Origin: JANNBN01 sp031430595
Lineage (GTDB): Bacteria > Actinomycetota > Acidimicrobiia > Acidimicrobiales > JANYDT01
Direction of reading: 5' to 3'
DNA length: 64,000 nt
Assembly (NCBI GenBank): GCA_031430595.1
Contig: JANPBU010000052.1
Span: forward strand, 1 to 64,000
The notes under the pieces are model-generated. The model searched no databases and was not told the DNA's origin. It saw nothing but the letters and a program-made list of their open reading frames with translations. This document shows, piece by piece, positions 26,151 through 35,631 of the stretch. The position numbers and the translations under genes are program-made. Within the stretch, counting starts at the first letter, position 1; every line of letters begins with the position of its first letter.

Positions 26151-26508
26151 GCCAATCATCGTTAGGCATGATCCGGATCATAAACTGATCGAAGAGTGGC
26201 GCCGTGAACGCAGTATCTCCGTGGCTTGGGCTCCAGACCATACCTTTGGAAATGAGGCTGCTACGAGTCGGGCCCAACTGAGACACTTTCCGCATGAGTT
26301 TTTCTGCCACGTCACCCGATCTGTGCGGACCCGGCCCCAAAGCAGCCATGGCACGCAGATATCGTTCTTCCGATGGAGTGAGCCGATCGAAGCGAACCCG
26401 AAAGAAACTTTCGTCAAGGGCGGCCATGGCCTGAAGCGACCCGTTCACTACGTCATCGCGCGTGATTATCGATTTAGCATAACTTCTGTAATCTTTGTAT
26501 AACCCACC
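26140..26508 (-). pseudogene. C-terminal remnant of an archaeal-ATPase-type AAA protein
   Basis: The frame encodes only the winged-helix C-terminus of a family of P-loop ATPases: LDESFFRVRFDRLTPSEERYLRAMA, GPGPHRSGDVA, KVSQLGPTRSSLISKGMVWSP and HGDTAFTAPLFDQFM (quoted in parts). The ATPase domain is missing. The first possible start is GTG 26448, but the frame stays open back to the helicase stop at 26509-26511 and reads family-like there too (YKDYRSYAKSI). The C-terminus overlaps the dehydrogenase end by 11 bp. It is most likely a decayed gene. Confidence 0.6.
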
Positions 26509-29274
26509 TCACACCACGCCAACCGTTCTGAGAACCTCAAGAATTTCGTCACCAAAATTATCGAGCTTCGTTGGCCCGATGCCTTCAACTTTTGATAAGC
26601 GCACCATCGATGTTGGCTTCGAAGAGACGATGGCCCGCAACGTTTTGTCGGACGCAATAATGAACGCAGAAACCTTGTCTTTGGAAGCTCGCTCTCTACG
26701 CCACGCACGTAACGCCTCAAAAATCGGTTCATCTTCGGGGGCGACGCCAGTCGGAATGGTTGTACCTCCGGGACGCGACACCAGTGGGATTCCGGCTTTC
26801 GTGGCCGCGTCACGAAACGAGGCAGAGGCCATGGTTCGACGCACAGCAGACCCATCGAGTTCACCGATCATCGAAGATGGCCGAGCTTCATCAGCCAACA
26901 CCACGACCTGGGTTCGACCACGGGTGATACCCACATGAAACACCCGTCGTTCTTCTTCATCGTCTTCGCTCAGTCGATGAGGTAAAACGCCCTCGTTTAC
27001 CCCGAACAAAAGTACCTTTGACCACTCTCGGCCCTTGACCTTGTGAATCGTCGCGAGCGTGATGCCCTGTTCGTTTTCGTCACCTCGTTGCTCACCGCGT
27101 TGCTCACCTCGTTGCTCGCTAGACGTGGAGCCATCTTTGCGAAGGGCCTGTCGAAGCCACGCTTCAAACCGTTCGGGGTCTGGCTCTAGTGCTGCCACCT
27201 GCAGCAAGGCATCGAGGTCGTCGAGGTGACTTGACCCTTCTGATCGTTTCGAGTTGTCGAGCAGTTCCATGGCGGCATCGAGGCCAACAACATCGCGAAT
27301 GGTGCGCAGAACCTCGCTTACGTGGCCGCCCTTTTTGGCGATCAAAGCCAACATCTCAAGGTTGTCAACGAGACGATCAAGTTTGTCGACCTCGCGTGCG
27401 GTCATCGTTGCGCCGATACCGCGTAGGTCAGTGAGACTCCACGCCTTTTTGCGACGGACCCGTTCAGCGAACCACGGAGGTAACCCGTAGCTCGGACGTT
27501 TCAATACCTCAATCACGTCGGCCGAGGCTGCCTTTTGCGGCGAAACCGCCATTCGTAAGTACGCAAGGCAAGCACGCAAACCAGCTCTGTCCAAGATCGA
27601 CTCGAATACCGCATGGTTGGTTTCGAATCGCGCCTCGGCCAAGGCAACCTGCGGCGCAAGAAGCTGAGCATTTACCCGGGTGAGTAACGCAATGTCGCTC
27701 AACGCAACGCCCTCGTCGACCCAGGTTTGAACAATACGCACAGCTTCGCTACCAAGCGAGGCCGACGCAACCTTGCGAACAACTAACGCCTTCGCATCAT
27801 CGATTGCATCGGGCGCCGAATGAATTTCTTTCGGAATGCGCCGGTTGTTGTAACCAAGCAGCGTCTTGGCTGCCGTAACGATGGGAACTGAGCTTCGGTA
27901 ATTTACTTCGAGTGCATATGGAACGGCCGTAGGAAACAACTTTTCGAACTCAAGAAGAAATGCAGGATTCGCCCCCGCATGCCCGTAAATAACTTGATCG
28001 TCGTCTCCGACACCAAAACAATCGAGTGAGGGGAGGCAAAGCAATCGAAGTAGCAAAATATGGGCCGGGGTAAGGTCTTGAAACTCGTCAACGAGTAGGT
28101 GTCGGCAGGATTGCTGTGCAAGCTGACGAAACTTTCCGTCTTGAAGCAGCACTTCGACAGCACGATAAATCTGCTCGTCAAAATCGAGGGCCTTACGTTT
28201 CACCAGTTCAGTGCGGAACCCTTCGAACATATTGGCAAAACCGTCAACATCATCGCGAGACGCCTCAACCTCGGCAGGATCACGTAACCCTAAGCGCACG
28301 CTCGAAAGCGCTTCAATGTATGCGTTGAGTGGGTCGGTATTGGCTTTACGGCGAGACTGAGGAATTTCGACAAGGTCGTCCACAATTCGCCGTACTTCGC
28401 GATCGTCTAACAACGTGTGGCGACCCACCGCTTCGTTCACCAAATTGAAACACAGGGCATTTAAGGTTCGTATGTTCGCACCGAGAAGATCGACCGTTCG
28501 ATTCTGCATTTCGGCGCGCGCTTTAACGTTGTACGCGACAGCGGTGACGGTGCCCGGCTCGTAAAGACGATCACGTAGCAACACGCGGAGCCGTTCAGTA
28601 AGTACACGTGTTTTACCTGAACCCGCCGGGGCAATCACCCTCGCGGGACCACAGCCGTGCGCAACCGCTGCCAGCTGATCAGGTGCCAACGCAGCCGTTG
28701 GCGCCATGCCAGGTGGAACAATGGCCAGCCGACCCAAGTCGACACTTTCTCGATGAATGAACTGGCCAAGTTCGGCCGGAAACAGTGAACGTGGCCCACC
28801 GTCAATCCAGGCGAATGACCCATCTTCCAACACAACATCGCCATCTCCACCAGCGGGCAGCGTTTGGCAACCAAGCCGTTCAGCTTTTCGCCCCCACCAC
28901 CAGACCGGAGCACCAGGGTTTCGAGCATCGACGTTGTTGGCCCACACGAGGAAGTGGAGACGATCAAGTAACGGTTCGAAACGGGCCCCGGCTTGCCACG
29001 GCTCAACATCAAACGAACGGGGCTCACGAAAACTGGCCGGATCACAAGTGAGCGATACCACGATTCGTTCTCGAAGTGCCCAAGCCCGGTGCAAGCGTTC
29101 AACCACTGCAGCCGGCGCACGAACGACTGAATCATCGACCACAACTATTTCGACACCGTCGAGCCCGGCCGGTGGCTGCGAACCTGGGGAAACAATGACA
29201 CCCCGGCCAAGGCCACCCGGACCCCACGGCGAATTGGCGGTTGGGTCATCCATAGCGACCATGGTAGCGAACAT
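26509..29274 (-). CDS. UvrD/PcrA-family helicase with extra N-terminal domain and C-terminal HRDC domain
   Basis: The 921-residue protein has an unassigned N-terminal region of about 215 residues, then a superfamily 1A helicase core: Walker A APAGSGKT, DEFQD, GDDDQVIYGHAGA, NYRSS, TIHKVKGREW and a final VGITRGRTQ. The last 80 residues form an HRDC domain (EALRAWRRERASKDKVSAFIIASDKTL, split here for length). It should unwind DNA 3' to 5' in repair. A repeated EQRG stretch sits before the KGREW motif. ATGs at 29262 and 29253 are alternative starts. Confidence 0.9.
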   Translation of the reverse strand: MFATMVAMDDPTANSPWGPGGLGRGVIVSPGSQPPAGLDGVEIVVVDDSVVRAPAAVVERLHRAWALRERIVVSLTCDPASFREPRSFDVEPWQAGARFEPLLDRLHFLVWANNVDARNPGAPVWWWGRKAERLGCQTLPAGGDGDVVLEDGSFAWIDGGPRSLFPAELGQFIHRESVDLGRLAIVPPGMAPTAALAPDQLAAVAHGCGPARVIAPAGSGKTRVLTERLRVLLRDRLYEPGTVTAVAYNVKARAEMQNRTVDLLGANIRTLNALCFNLVNEAVGRHTLLDDREVRRIVDDLVEIPQSRRKANTDPLNAYIEALSSVRLGLRDPAEVEASRDDVDGFANMFEGFRTELVKRKALDFDEQIYRAVEVLLQDGKFRQLAQQSCRHLLVDEFQDLTPAHILLLRLLCLPSLDCFGVGDDDQVIYGHAGANPAFLLEFEKLFPTAVPYALEVNYRSSVPIVTAAKTLLGYNNRRIPKEIHSAPDAIDDAKALVVRKVASASLGSEAVRIVQTWVDEGVALSDIALLTRVNAQLLAPQVALAEARFETNHAVFESILDRAGLRACLAYLRMAVSPQKAASADVIEVLKRPSYGLPPWFAERVRRKKAWSLTDLRGIGATMTAREVDKLDRLVDNLEMLALIAKKGGHVSEVLRTIRDVVGLDAAMELLDNSKRSEGSSHLDDLDALLQVAALEPDPERFEAWLRQALRKDGSTSSEQRGEQRGEQRGDENEQGITLATIHKVKGREWSKVLLFGVNEGVLPHRLSEDDEEERRVFHVGITRGRTQVVVLADEARPSSMIGELDGSAVRRTMASASFRDAATKAGIPLVSRPGGTTIPTGVAPEDEPIFEALRAWRRERASKDKVSAFIIASDKTLRAIVSSKPTSMVRLSKVEGIGPTKLDNFGDEILEVLRTVGVV
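27081..27116. repeat. Three 12-bp tandem repeats inside the helicase gene
   Basis: CACCTCGTTGCT, CACCGCGTTGCT and CACCTCGTTGCT follow one another and encode three EQRG units on the minus strand. Changes in copy number would stay in frame. The stretch is in a flexible acidic loop before the helicase KGREW motif. Confidence 0.85.
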
Positions 29275-29337
29275 CCGTTCGTCTCATCGAACGCCCCTAT
29301 CTGGCCAGTGGAAACGATCAGTGGGAGCTACATATGG

Positions 29338-30786
29338 TTATCGGCGGGCAACACCGTCGACCACCGCGGCCTTCGCTACCGCCTCGGCAACGGCTTCGGA
29401 CACCCGGCGGTTGAACACGCTCGGCACAATATATTCAGGTCCGAGTTCATCGTCGGCGATAACGGCTGCGATTGCGCGGGCCGCGGCGAGCTTCATACCT
29501 TCGGTGATCTCGCTTGCCCGTACGTCGAGCGCACCACGAAACACGCCTGGAAATGCCAGCACATTGTTGATTTGGTTCGGGTAGTCACTTCGACCCGTCG
29601 CCAAGACTGCAACCCGGTCGGCAATCAGTTCTGGCGAAATTTCGGGGGTTGGGTTTGCAAGCGTAAATACGATTCGGTCAGTAACCATTGACTCGACACC
29701 ATCGAGTGGAATCGCCCCCGGAACTGACAGCCCAATAACAACGTCAGCATTTTTTAGCGCTACCCGAACATCGCCAACAAGACCCCTTGGGTTCGTGCGA
29801 TTCGCATAGTCACGGCGGGCATCGTCAAGATCAAGTCGGTCACGGTGAACAATTCCGAACTCATCAACCCCAACCAAGTCGGTGACCCCATGGGCAAGGA
29901 TGATGTTGCTTACCGCTGTTCCGGCTGCCCCAACGCCAACGACAACAACTCGCAGATCTTCAGCACGCTTACCAACCACACGAAGCGCGTTCACTAGCGA
30001 AGCAAGCACCACGATCGCAGTTCCGTGCTGATCATCATGGAATACCGGTATATCGAGTTCCGCTCGAAGGCGACGTTCAATCTCGAAACAGCGCGGAGCC
30101 GAAATGTCTTCAAGGTTGATACCACCGAACCCCGGCGCAATAGCCTTTACGATCATAACAATCTCGTCGGGATCAGTCGTATCAAGACAAATCGGCCAGG
30201 CATCGACGTTGGCGAACTCTTTGAAGAGCATTGCCTTGCCTTCCATCACTGGCATCGCAGCGGCTGGCCCGAGGTTGCCGAGGCCCAGTACCGCAGTTCC
30301 ATCGGTCACCACCGCAACGGTGTTCTTTTTAATGGTAAGCGTCCAGGCCTTTGATGGGTCTTCGGCGATCGCTGTACAGATGCGTCCGACGCCGGGGGTG
30401 TACGCCATCGACAGATCATCTCGGGTTTTGATTGACACCTTCGACGCGACTGCAATTTTCCCACCAAGGTGCATCCGAAAGGTTCTGTCAGAGGCGCTAC
30501 GAACAACGACCCCTTCAATCTTTCCGCAAGCAGCGACGATGGCATCGGCTTGCGCTTCGTCGCTGCACGCAACCGTTACGTCACGAGTAACGAAATCTTT
30601 ACCGGTCTTGACGAGGTCAATCGCACCGAGGATGCCGCCTTGCTCGCCAATAACCGTCGCAAGCTGGCCAAAAGAACCGGGTCGTTGAGGAAGATCGACA
30701 CGAAGGGTGATCGAGTGGCTGGCATTGGGGTGACTCACACTAAAAAGGGTAGGCGACTTATTACTCGATAAGCACCGGATGGTCAC
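29338..30786 (-). CDS. NAD(P)-dependent malic enzyme with N-terminal ACT domain
   Basis: The 482-residue enzyme turns malate into pyruvate and CO2. Residues about 25-100 form an ACT-like regulatory domain (ITLRVDLPQRPGSFGQLATVIG). The malic domain has YTPGVGRICTAIA, GTAVLGLGNLG, EDISAPRCFEIE and VFHDDQHGTAIV. The C-terminal NAD domain has VGVGAAGTAVSN. Here start GTG 30786 overlaps the upstream stop by 4 nt (GTGA) behind GAGGGTGA; GTG 30738 is the alternative. The ACT domain suggests allosteric control, ligand unknown. Confidence 0.93.
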   Translation of the reverse strand: MTIRCLSSNKSPTLFSVSHPNASHSITLRVDLPQRPGSFGQLATVIGEQGGILGAIDLVKTGKDFVTRDVTVACSDEAQADAIVAACGKIEGVVVRSASDRTFRMHLGGKIAVASKVSIKTRDDLSMAYTPGVGRICTAIAEDPSKAWTLTIKKNTVAVVTDGTAVLGLGNLGPAAAMPVMEGKAMLFKEFANVDAWPICLDTTDPDEIVMIVKAIAPGFGGINLEDISAPRCFEIERRLRAELDIPVFHDDQHGTAIVVLASLVNALRVVGKRAEDLRVVVVGVGAAGTAVSNIILAHGVTDLVGVDEFGIVHRDRLDLDDARRDYANRTNPRGLVGDVRVALKNADVVIGLSVPGAIPLDGVESMVTDRIVFTLANPTPEISPELIADRVAVLATGRSDYPNQINNVLAFPGVFRGALDVRASEITEGMKLAAARAIAAVIADDELGPEYIVPSVFNRRVSEAVAEAVAKAAVVDGVARR

Positions 30787-31730
30787 TCATCGTCACCTTC
30801 ACTTACAGACGGCGCAACGAAGTGACCTAGCGCGCGAACTCGTTCGACCCACACTTGACGCACAGCCGACTCGGCATCGGTACGCGTTATCAGCAACGCC
30901 ATTTGACTCACGATCGACGTCACCACATCGGTGTGGTTCCACCCCAACGACGTTATCGCCCAGTCGCCGTAAGCGCTCACCACGCCCCGCCAAACATCGC
31001 CTGGCAGGTCACGAAACCACAATGTCCAAGCCAGCCATGCCAAGTCAGAGACGGGGTTACCCCACCCTGCAAGTTCCCAATCAAGAACTGCAGAAACCTG
31101 CGCCAAACCCGCCTTCTCGACAATGAGGAGGTTATGCAAACCAAAGTCACCGTGGATGAAAACAGCACCACGATGATGAGTTGGGTCGCTCAGCGCGCTG
31201 AGCATCAGCGACGAGATATCACCTGGAATCGATTCGCCGCTCGTTCGAATTGAACCCAGGGCATCGATTATCAGCTCAGATCGCATCATCCCAAAATCAG
31301 CAATCGGAAAGGGTGAAGCACTATGAATACTACGAAGTCGGTGACCGATTGCTCGACCAAGTCGAAACGCCTGCTCAGCATCATGGGTGAGCCCAAAAAC
31401 AAACCTGGCCCAATTTGTCGCCGGCGATGTACCCACAATCTTCTGAGTCGCAATCAACGCCCACTGATCGTCAACTAACGAACCGTACAAACTGGCAGCA
31501 CCCAGATCAAGATCACCGATCACCCCGAGAATTGCTGCCTCACGTTGAAGATCAGCTCGCTTCACTGATGATCTCGCTGCCTTTACGACTAATTCGTCAA
31601 CAAAAAAGACAAGGTTTGAAAAACCACCCACAGCAGATTCCCAGACTGCCTGCCGCGCACCGGGATCACGATGTTTGACTAGCGTCGAAACCCGTTCAGC
31701 TAGACCCGGTGGAAGCATCGCCAGCGGCAT
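30783..31730 (-). CDS. APH-family small-molecule kinase (aminoglycoside phosphotransferase fold)
   Basis: A 315-residue kinase-like protein with the catalytic loop FIHGDFGLHNLLI and the metal site VLDWELAGWG. The substrate is unknown; this fold includes choline, homoserine, acyl-CoA-dehydrogenase-linked and antibiotic kinases, and resistance should not be assumed. The open frame extends into the ddl gene, but ATG 31730 lies 7 nt after the ddl stop and is the more natural start. It is coupled to the malic enzyme downstream. Confidence 0.82.
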   Translation of the reverse strand: MPLAMLPPGLAERVSTLVKHRDPGARQAVWESAVGGFSNLVFFVDELVVKAARSSVKRADLQREAAILGVIGDLDLGAASLYGSLVDDQWALIATQKIVGTSPATNWARFVFGLTHDAEQAFRLGRAIGHRLRSIHSASPFPIADFGMMRSELIIDALGSIRTSGESIPGDISSLMLSALSDPTHHRGAVFIHGDFGLHNLLIVEKAGLAQVSAVLDWELAGWGNPVSDLAWLAWTLWFRDLPGDVWRGVVSAYGDWAITSLGWNHTDVVTSIVSQMALLITRTDAESAVRQVWVERVRALGHFVAPSVSEGDDE

Positions 31731-31737
31731 CGAGCGC

Positions 31738-32886
31738 CTAGCGAAGCCTGGCTCGCCCGGCGTACACCGAACGACGGGCATGGCGGGCCTGAGCAAGTTC
31801 AATAAGGCGATCAACTAACTCCGCATACGAAACACCCGACGCTTCCCACATTTTCGGGTACATCGAAATCGGGGTGAAGCCTGGAATGGTGTTGACTTCG
31901 TTTACCAACCAACCCCTTCCACCAGTTTCGAAAAAGAAGTCAACCCGTGACATTCCTTCGCAGCGAAGCGCCGCATACGCACGACGAGCGATTTCTTGAC
32001 CGGCGGCTGTGTCATCGAGCGAAAAATCGGCCGGTATCTCGAATGTCGCGTTACCGTCTACGTACTTATCGTTAAAGTCGTAGAACTCTTTCGCCGGAAA
32101 GACCTCGCCAGGCAGACTTACTTCGGGGTGCTCATTTCCAAGCACGGCAAACTCGACTTCACGACCAACGATTGCTTCATCGACAACAACCGTGTCATCA
32201 AATTGTAGGGCGATCTGTACCGCAGCCACGAATTCGGAGGTGTCGTGCGCCTTCGAGACACCAACCGACGAGCCCATATTCGCTGGTTTCACAAACACTG
32301 GCCAGCCCAGAGTGATTTCGACCTCGCCAGAAAACACGTTGAGTTGTTCGACGCTGTCCAATTCCCAACTACGACGAAACAGCCAGCGCGCTTGAGGGAT
32401 ACCAACAGCATCGAACATTTGCTTAGCCACAGCCTTGTCCATAGCCATCGCCGAACCAAGAACCCCCGACCCAACGTACGCAACCCCAGCGAGTTCAAGC
32501 AAACCCTGCACCGTGCCATCTTCTCCGAGCGGTCCGTGAAGAATAGGCAAAACCACCACGTTCGAAGCTTCGCCACCAACGGCCAACACCTCTGCGGCAT
32601 CAACAACCGACCCCGATGCAGTAAGCGTCTTTACAATCGCTGCATCGCTCGAACTCGAACTCGATCCGGAACTGGAACTCGAAACTGATTCGGTCGGGGA
32701 ACCAAGAAGTTGCATCGCCGAATCGCTTCGAACCCAGATTCCATCTTGGCGAATGCCAACAGGTAGAACGTCGTAGCGATTGCGATCAAGGGCATTCAGT
32801 ACGTGCACAGCCGAAATGCACGACACTTCGTGCTCGGCTGACTGGCCGCCAAACAGCACAACCACCCGAATCCTTTTCGAGCTCAC
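31738..32886 (-). CDS. ddl: D-alanine--D-alanine ligase
   Basis: Joins two D-Ala for peptidoglycan synthesis. From GTG 32886 the protein has 382 residues. Motifs include VVVLFGGQSAEHEVS, HGPLGEDGTVQGLLEL, YVGSGVLGSAMAMDKAVAK, VFVKPANMGSSVGVSK and VNEVNTIPGFTPISMYP. The start overlaps the upstream stop by 4 nt (GTGA), and the longer open frame upstream covers another gene. A Ser-rich insert (residues about 67-80, 12 of 14 Ser or nearly so) is unusual for the family. Confidence 0.95.
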   Translation of the reverse strand: MSSKRIRVVVLFGGQSAEHEVSCISAVHVLNALDRNRYDVLPVGIRQDGIWVRSDSAMQLLGSPTESVSSSSSGSSSSSSDAAIVKTLTASGSVVDAAEVLAVGGEASNVVVLPILHGPLGEDGTVQGLLELAGVAYVGSGVLGSAMAMDKAVAKQMFDAVGIPQARWLFRRSWELDSVEQLNVFSGEVEITLGWPVFVKPANMGSSVGVSKAHDTSEFVAAVQIALQFDDTVVVDEAIVGREVEFAVLGNEHPEVSLPGEVFPAKEFYDFNDKYVDGNATFEIPADFSLDDTAAGQEIARRAYAALRCEGMSRVDFFFETGGRGWLVNEVNTIPGFTPISMYPKMWEASGVSYAELVDRLIELAQARHARRSVYAGRARLR

Positions 32887-33302
32887 GGTGTCACCGTTGC
32901 GACGACAGCACCCACCAACATGGCCCGGATACCTAAGCCCATCAAAAACAGGCCACCGAAACCGTACAGTTGATACACACGGTGACGAAGGCTGTTGCGA
33001 TATGAATACAAAATTCCGACCGTAATTATGGCAACAAACCCGTAGAACATATGGAACTGGGGCACAGCCAACTTTTCGTAGCTGTACATCCACACCCCGA
33101 GAATCACCTGTGCAAACACCGATACGTGCACAAACGTCACGTACCACCAGAGGGCTCGCGACCGAAGCGATTCCTTCCAATGCGCAGCAAGCGACCAAAG
33201 ACCGCCGAGGGCGTTTCCAATAATCACGATCCAGGCCCACGCTTTGTGGAGGCCCACCACCGAAGCCACAACCGAAGCGGCCAAAACCGAAGCAGAACTC
33301 AT
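32883..33302 (-). CDS. Small membrane protein, unknown function
   Basis: From ATG 33302 the protein has 139 residues with about four hydrophobic segments: AWIVIIGNALGGLWSLA, WYVTFVHVSVFAQVILGVW, FHMFYGFVAIITVGILYSY and LFLMGLGIRAMLVGAVVA. No family was recognised. A longer form from GTG 33338 is possible. It is coupled to ddl by a 4-nt overlap, so a link to the cell envelope is plausible but inferred. Confidence 0.75.
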   Translation of the reverse strand: MSSASVLAASVVASVVGLHKAWAWIVIIGNALGGLWSLAAHWKESLRSRALWWYVTFVHVSVFAQVILGVWMYSYEKLAVPQFHMFYGFVAIITVGILYSYRNSLRHRVYQLYGFGGLFLMGLGIRAMLVGAVVATVTP

Positions 33303-33382
33303 CACCACTGACCCTAGTAGCGGCACCCAGCCCAGCACCGCTCGCTTAAGGCAAAACCCGGTAAAAGTCGGCGGGCGGAGAG

Positions 33383-34258
33383 CTATACCCCGACAGGTAC
33401 CCGTTCGTTCTGAAGTGTTGCCAGGCTTGCTTCACGAAGTAGAACCGCTCGGGCTTTTGCTTCTTCGTACGCTACGGCCGCAAGGTCAACAATTTCCGAA
33501 ATTTCGGTGTCAGCAAAACCAGCCAGCTGCCGGAATCGCTTGGCAAGGTGCACCGGGTTCTCTTCGCTTTCACCTCGAAAACCCCCATACGAGAACAGCT
33601 TGTCAACAGATTTCTGAAAATCTAGAGCCCGTTTTTGCCGTTCAGGGTCGTTAGCGGTGACTTTGCGAAGCCAGTCAGAGCCCATCTTTACGTGGGTCAC
33701 TTCGTCGGCAAGCATCCAGTCTTCACAAAAATACAGAACCGGATCTTCAGTACCCTCACCAAACTCGCGCATGGTGTTAAACACATCGATCGCCAAACCT
33801 TCGAGAGCCCGGTTTACGCCAGCAAGGCGCAACACTGGGTCAGCGTTACAGGCCGCCTCAAACAGGGTGACCCCTTCTGCAAACTCGCCAATTTCGGTGC
33901 CCATATGTTCGCCAAGCTTGACGCTGATTTCGCAATGGCGAGCCTCATCCCAGCACTGACGGGCCATATCGAGCTTCAACTCAAACGGCACCTCATCGGG
34001 TCCGGTGCCAACTTCGAAGTCGTAACACGTGCGTCCGGCACCTTCTAGTGCCTGGATTTCGCCAACAAAAATGCCATGCATTAACCGACGAGCAGCATCG
34101 GGGGCATCGGCGTCATCGGGTCGAAACCCAGTTCGGTGACGGTCAGAAGACGGAATGCTTCGGGGTTCGAAGAATCGACGCTCGGTAGACACGCGGTGGA
34201 AACGCTCGTCGCGGGCAAGATCATCGGTCGAAAGATGCTTCTTCAAGTGGACTCTCAA
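33383..34258 (-). CDS. Ferritin-like diiron-fold protein
   Basis: The 291-residue helical protein has four carboxylate/histidine motifs of a ferritin-like di-metal centre: GEIQALEGAGR, CWDEARHCEI, ALEGLAIDVFN and ADEVTHVKMG. The arrangement resembles DUF455-type and related oxygenase-like proteins. The reaction is unknown. It is on the same strand as the ddl group, 80 bp upstream of that small membrane gene. Confidence 0.72.
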   Translation of the reverse strand: MRVHLKKHLSTDDLARDERFHRVSTERRFFEPRSIPSSDRHRTGFRPDDADAPDAARRLMHGIFVGEIQALEGAGRTCYDFEVGTGPDEVPFELKLDMARQCWDEARHCEISVKLGEHMGTEIGEFAEGVTLFEAACNADPVLRLAGVNRALEGLAIDVFNTMREFGEGTEDPVLYFCEDWMLADEVTHVKMGSDWLRKVTANDPERQKRALDFQKSVDKLFSYGGFRGESEENPVHLAKRFRQLAGFADTEISEIVDLAAVAYEEAKARAVLLREASLATLQNERVPVGV

Positions 34259-34381
34259 ACTTCCTGTCAGGGCAATATGACTAGCGAACGATACCCCGTA
34301 TCGCCATCTACGAACAAGACCGAGAATCTGTTGGGAATCTGGTGGGATTCTGCTCGGATCTTGCCAGCGGCTAGTTCGCAG

Positions 34382-35539
34382 CTAGCGGACAGCACCACCC
34401 GACTTAAGCGAACCAATTTCAGCGTCGCTGAGGCCCGCCCAGGCGAGTACTTCGTCAGTATCGGCCCCGGGGTGAGGTGCCGGATGAGGTAACTCAGTTG
34501 CCGTGCGAGAAAACCGTGGGGCGGGCATGGCTTGGGTAACACCGTTGACCGTGGAAAAGGCATTTCGGGCAACGGCGTGCGGATGCTTCGGGGCTTCGGC
34601 GAGCGACAATACCGGTGCAAAACAAACATCGGTATGTTCCATTAGGGCACACCATTCGTCACGAGTTTTGGCCTTGAATACTTCTGCAATTTTGACTTTA
34701 AGAAGTGGCCACTGTGACCTATCCATTTGCGGGCCCCACACCGCATCGTCTTCAAGGCCGGCAAGGCGACGAAGTTCGGAATAGAACTGCGGTTCAATCG
34801 AACCTATCGACACATACTTTTCGTCGGAACACTCGTACACATCATAGAAGTGGGCTCCGGTATCGAGCAGGTTCGAGCCGCGTTCCGGTGACCACATACC
34901 AATCGCCGAGAAGGTATGAAACATCGACATCAATATTGACGCCCCATCGATCATCGCTGCATCTACGACCTGACCTTGCCCCGAGCGTTGTGCTTCTAAC
35001 AGCGCGCAGACCATTCCGAAGGCTAGGAACATTCCGCCTCCACCAAAATCGCCGACAAGGTTCAATGGGGGCAAAGGCTTTTCGCCAGCCCGCCCAATTC
35101 CTTCAAGTGCACCGGCGAGCGCAATGTAATTAATGTCGTGCCCTGCCGCTTGGGCATAGGGTCCGTCTTGACCCCAGCCGGTCATACGTCCGTAAACCAA
35201 CTTGGGGTTTCTTGCGAGACACTGTTCGGGGCCTAACCCGAGACGTTCCGTCACACCAGGTCGAAACCCTTCGAAAATAGCGTCGGCCTTTTCGATAAGA
35301 CGCATCACCGTCTCGATACCCTCGGGTTGCTTCAGATCGATGCCTATCGAGCGACGGCCACGTTCAGAAACAGACACGTTTGGCCGAGACGGCGGGCTAC
35401 CGGGAACTGCCTGGGCCCGCTCGACGCGAATAACGTCTGCACCCATATCGGCAAACAACATGCCAGCAAACGGGCCTGGCCCGATGCCAGCCAACTCGAT
35501 AATCGTAAAACCTGAAAGTGGACCACTCATGATGTTCAT
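34382..35539 (-). CDS. CaiB/BaiF family CoA transferase, alpha-methylacyl-CoA racemase-like
   Basis: The protein has the family III CoA-transferase pattern: LSGFTIIELAGIGPGPFAGM, FADMGADVIRVER, RGRRSIGIDLKQPEG, GFRPGVTERLGLGPE and GHDINYIALAGAL (the last two typical of racemases). It may racemise 2-methylacyl-CoA in branched fatty acid or steroid breakdown. ATG 35539 (MNIMSGPL) has a GGTGA site and is preferred; ATG 35530 is also possible. It is divergent from and overlaps nothing of the GH36-like gene. Confidence 0.88.
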   Translation of the reverse strand: MNIMSGPLSGFTIIELAGIGPGPFAGMLFADMGADVIRVERAQAVPGSPPSRPNVSVSERGRRSIGIDLKQPEGIETVMRLIEKADAIFEGFRPGVTERLGLGPEQCLARNPKLVYGRMTGWGQDGPYAQAAGHDINYIALAGALEGIGRAGEKPLPPLNLVGDFGGGGMFLAFGMVCALLEAQRSGQGQVVDAAMIDGASILMSMFHTFSAIGMWSPERGSNLLDTGAHFYDVYECSDEKYVSIGSIEPQFYSELRRLAGLEDDAVWGPQMDRSQWPLLKVKIAEVFKAKTRDEWCALMEHTDVCFAPVLSLAEAPKHPHAVARNAFSTVNGVTQAMPAPRFSRTATELPHPAPHPGADTDEVLAWAGLSDAEIGSLKSGGAVR

Positions 35540-35631
35540 GATCACCGCATTTGGGGTCGCAACACAAACTGGGCACTCAACAGCACACAATCACCCATTT
35601 TTGTGCTTTCACCTGTAAGGCTGTAGCGGCC

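Noticed and set aside
30783..31730. Aminoglycoside resistance gene
   Set aside because: The APH fold covers many substrates; nothing else in the region points to resistance.
35551..35631. Upstream extension of the GH36-like gene
   Set aside because: It has no ribosome site; ATG 35632 gives the natural N-terminus.
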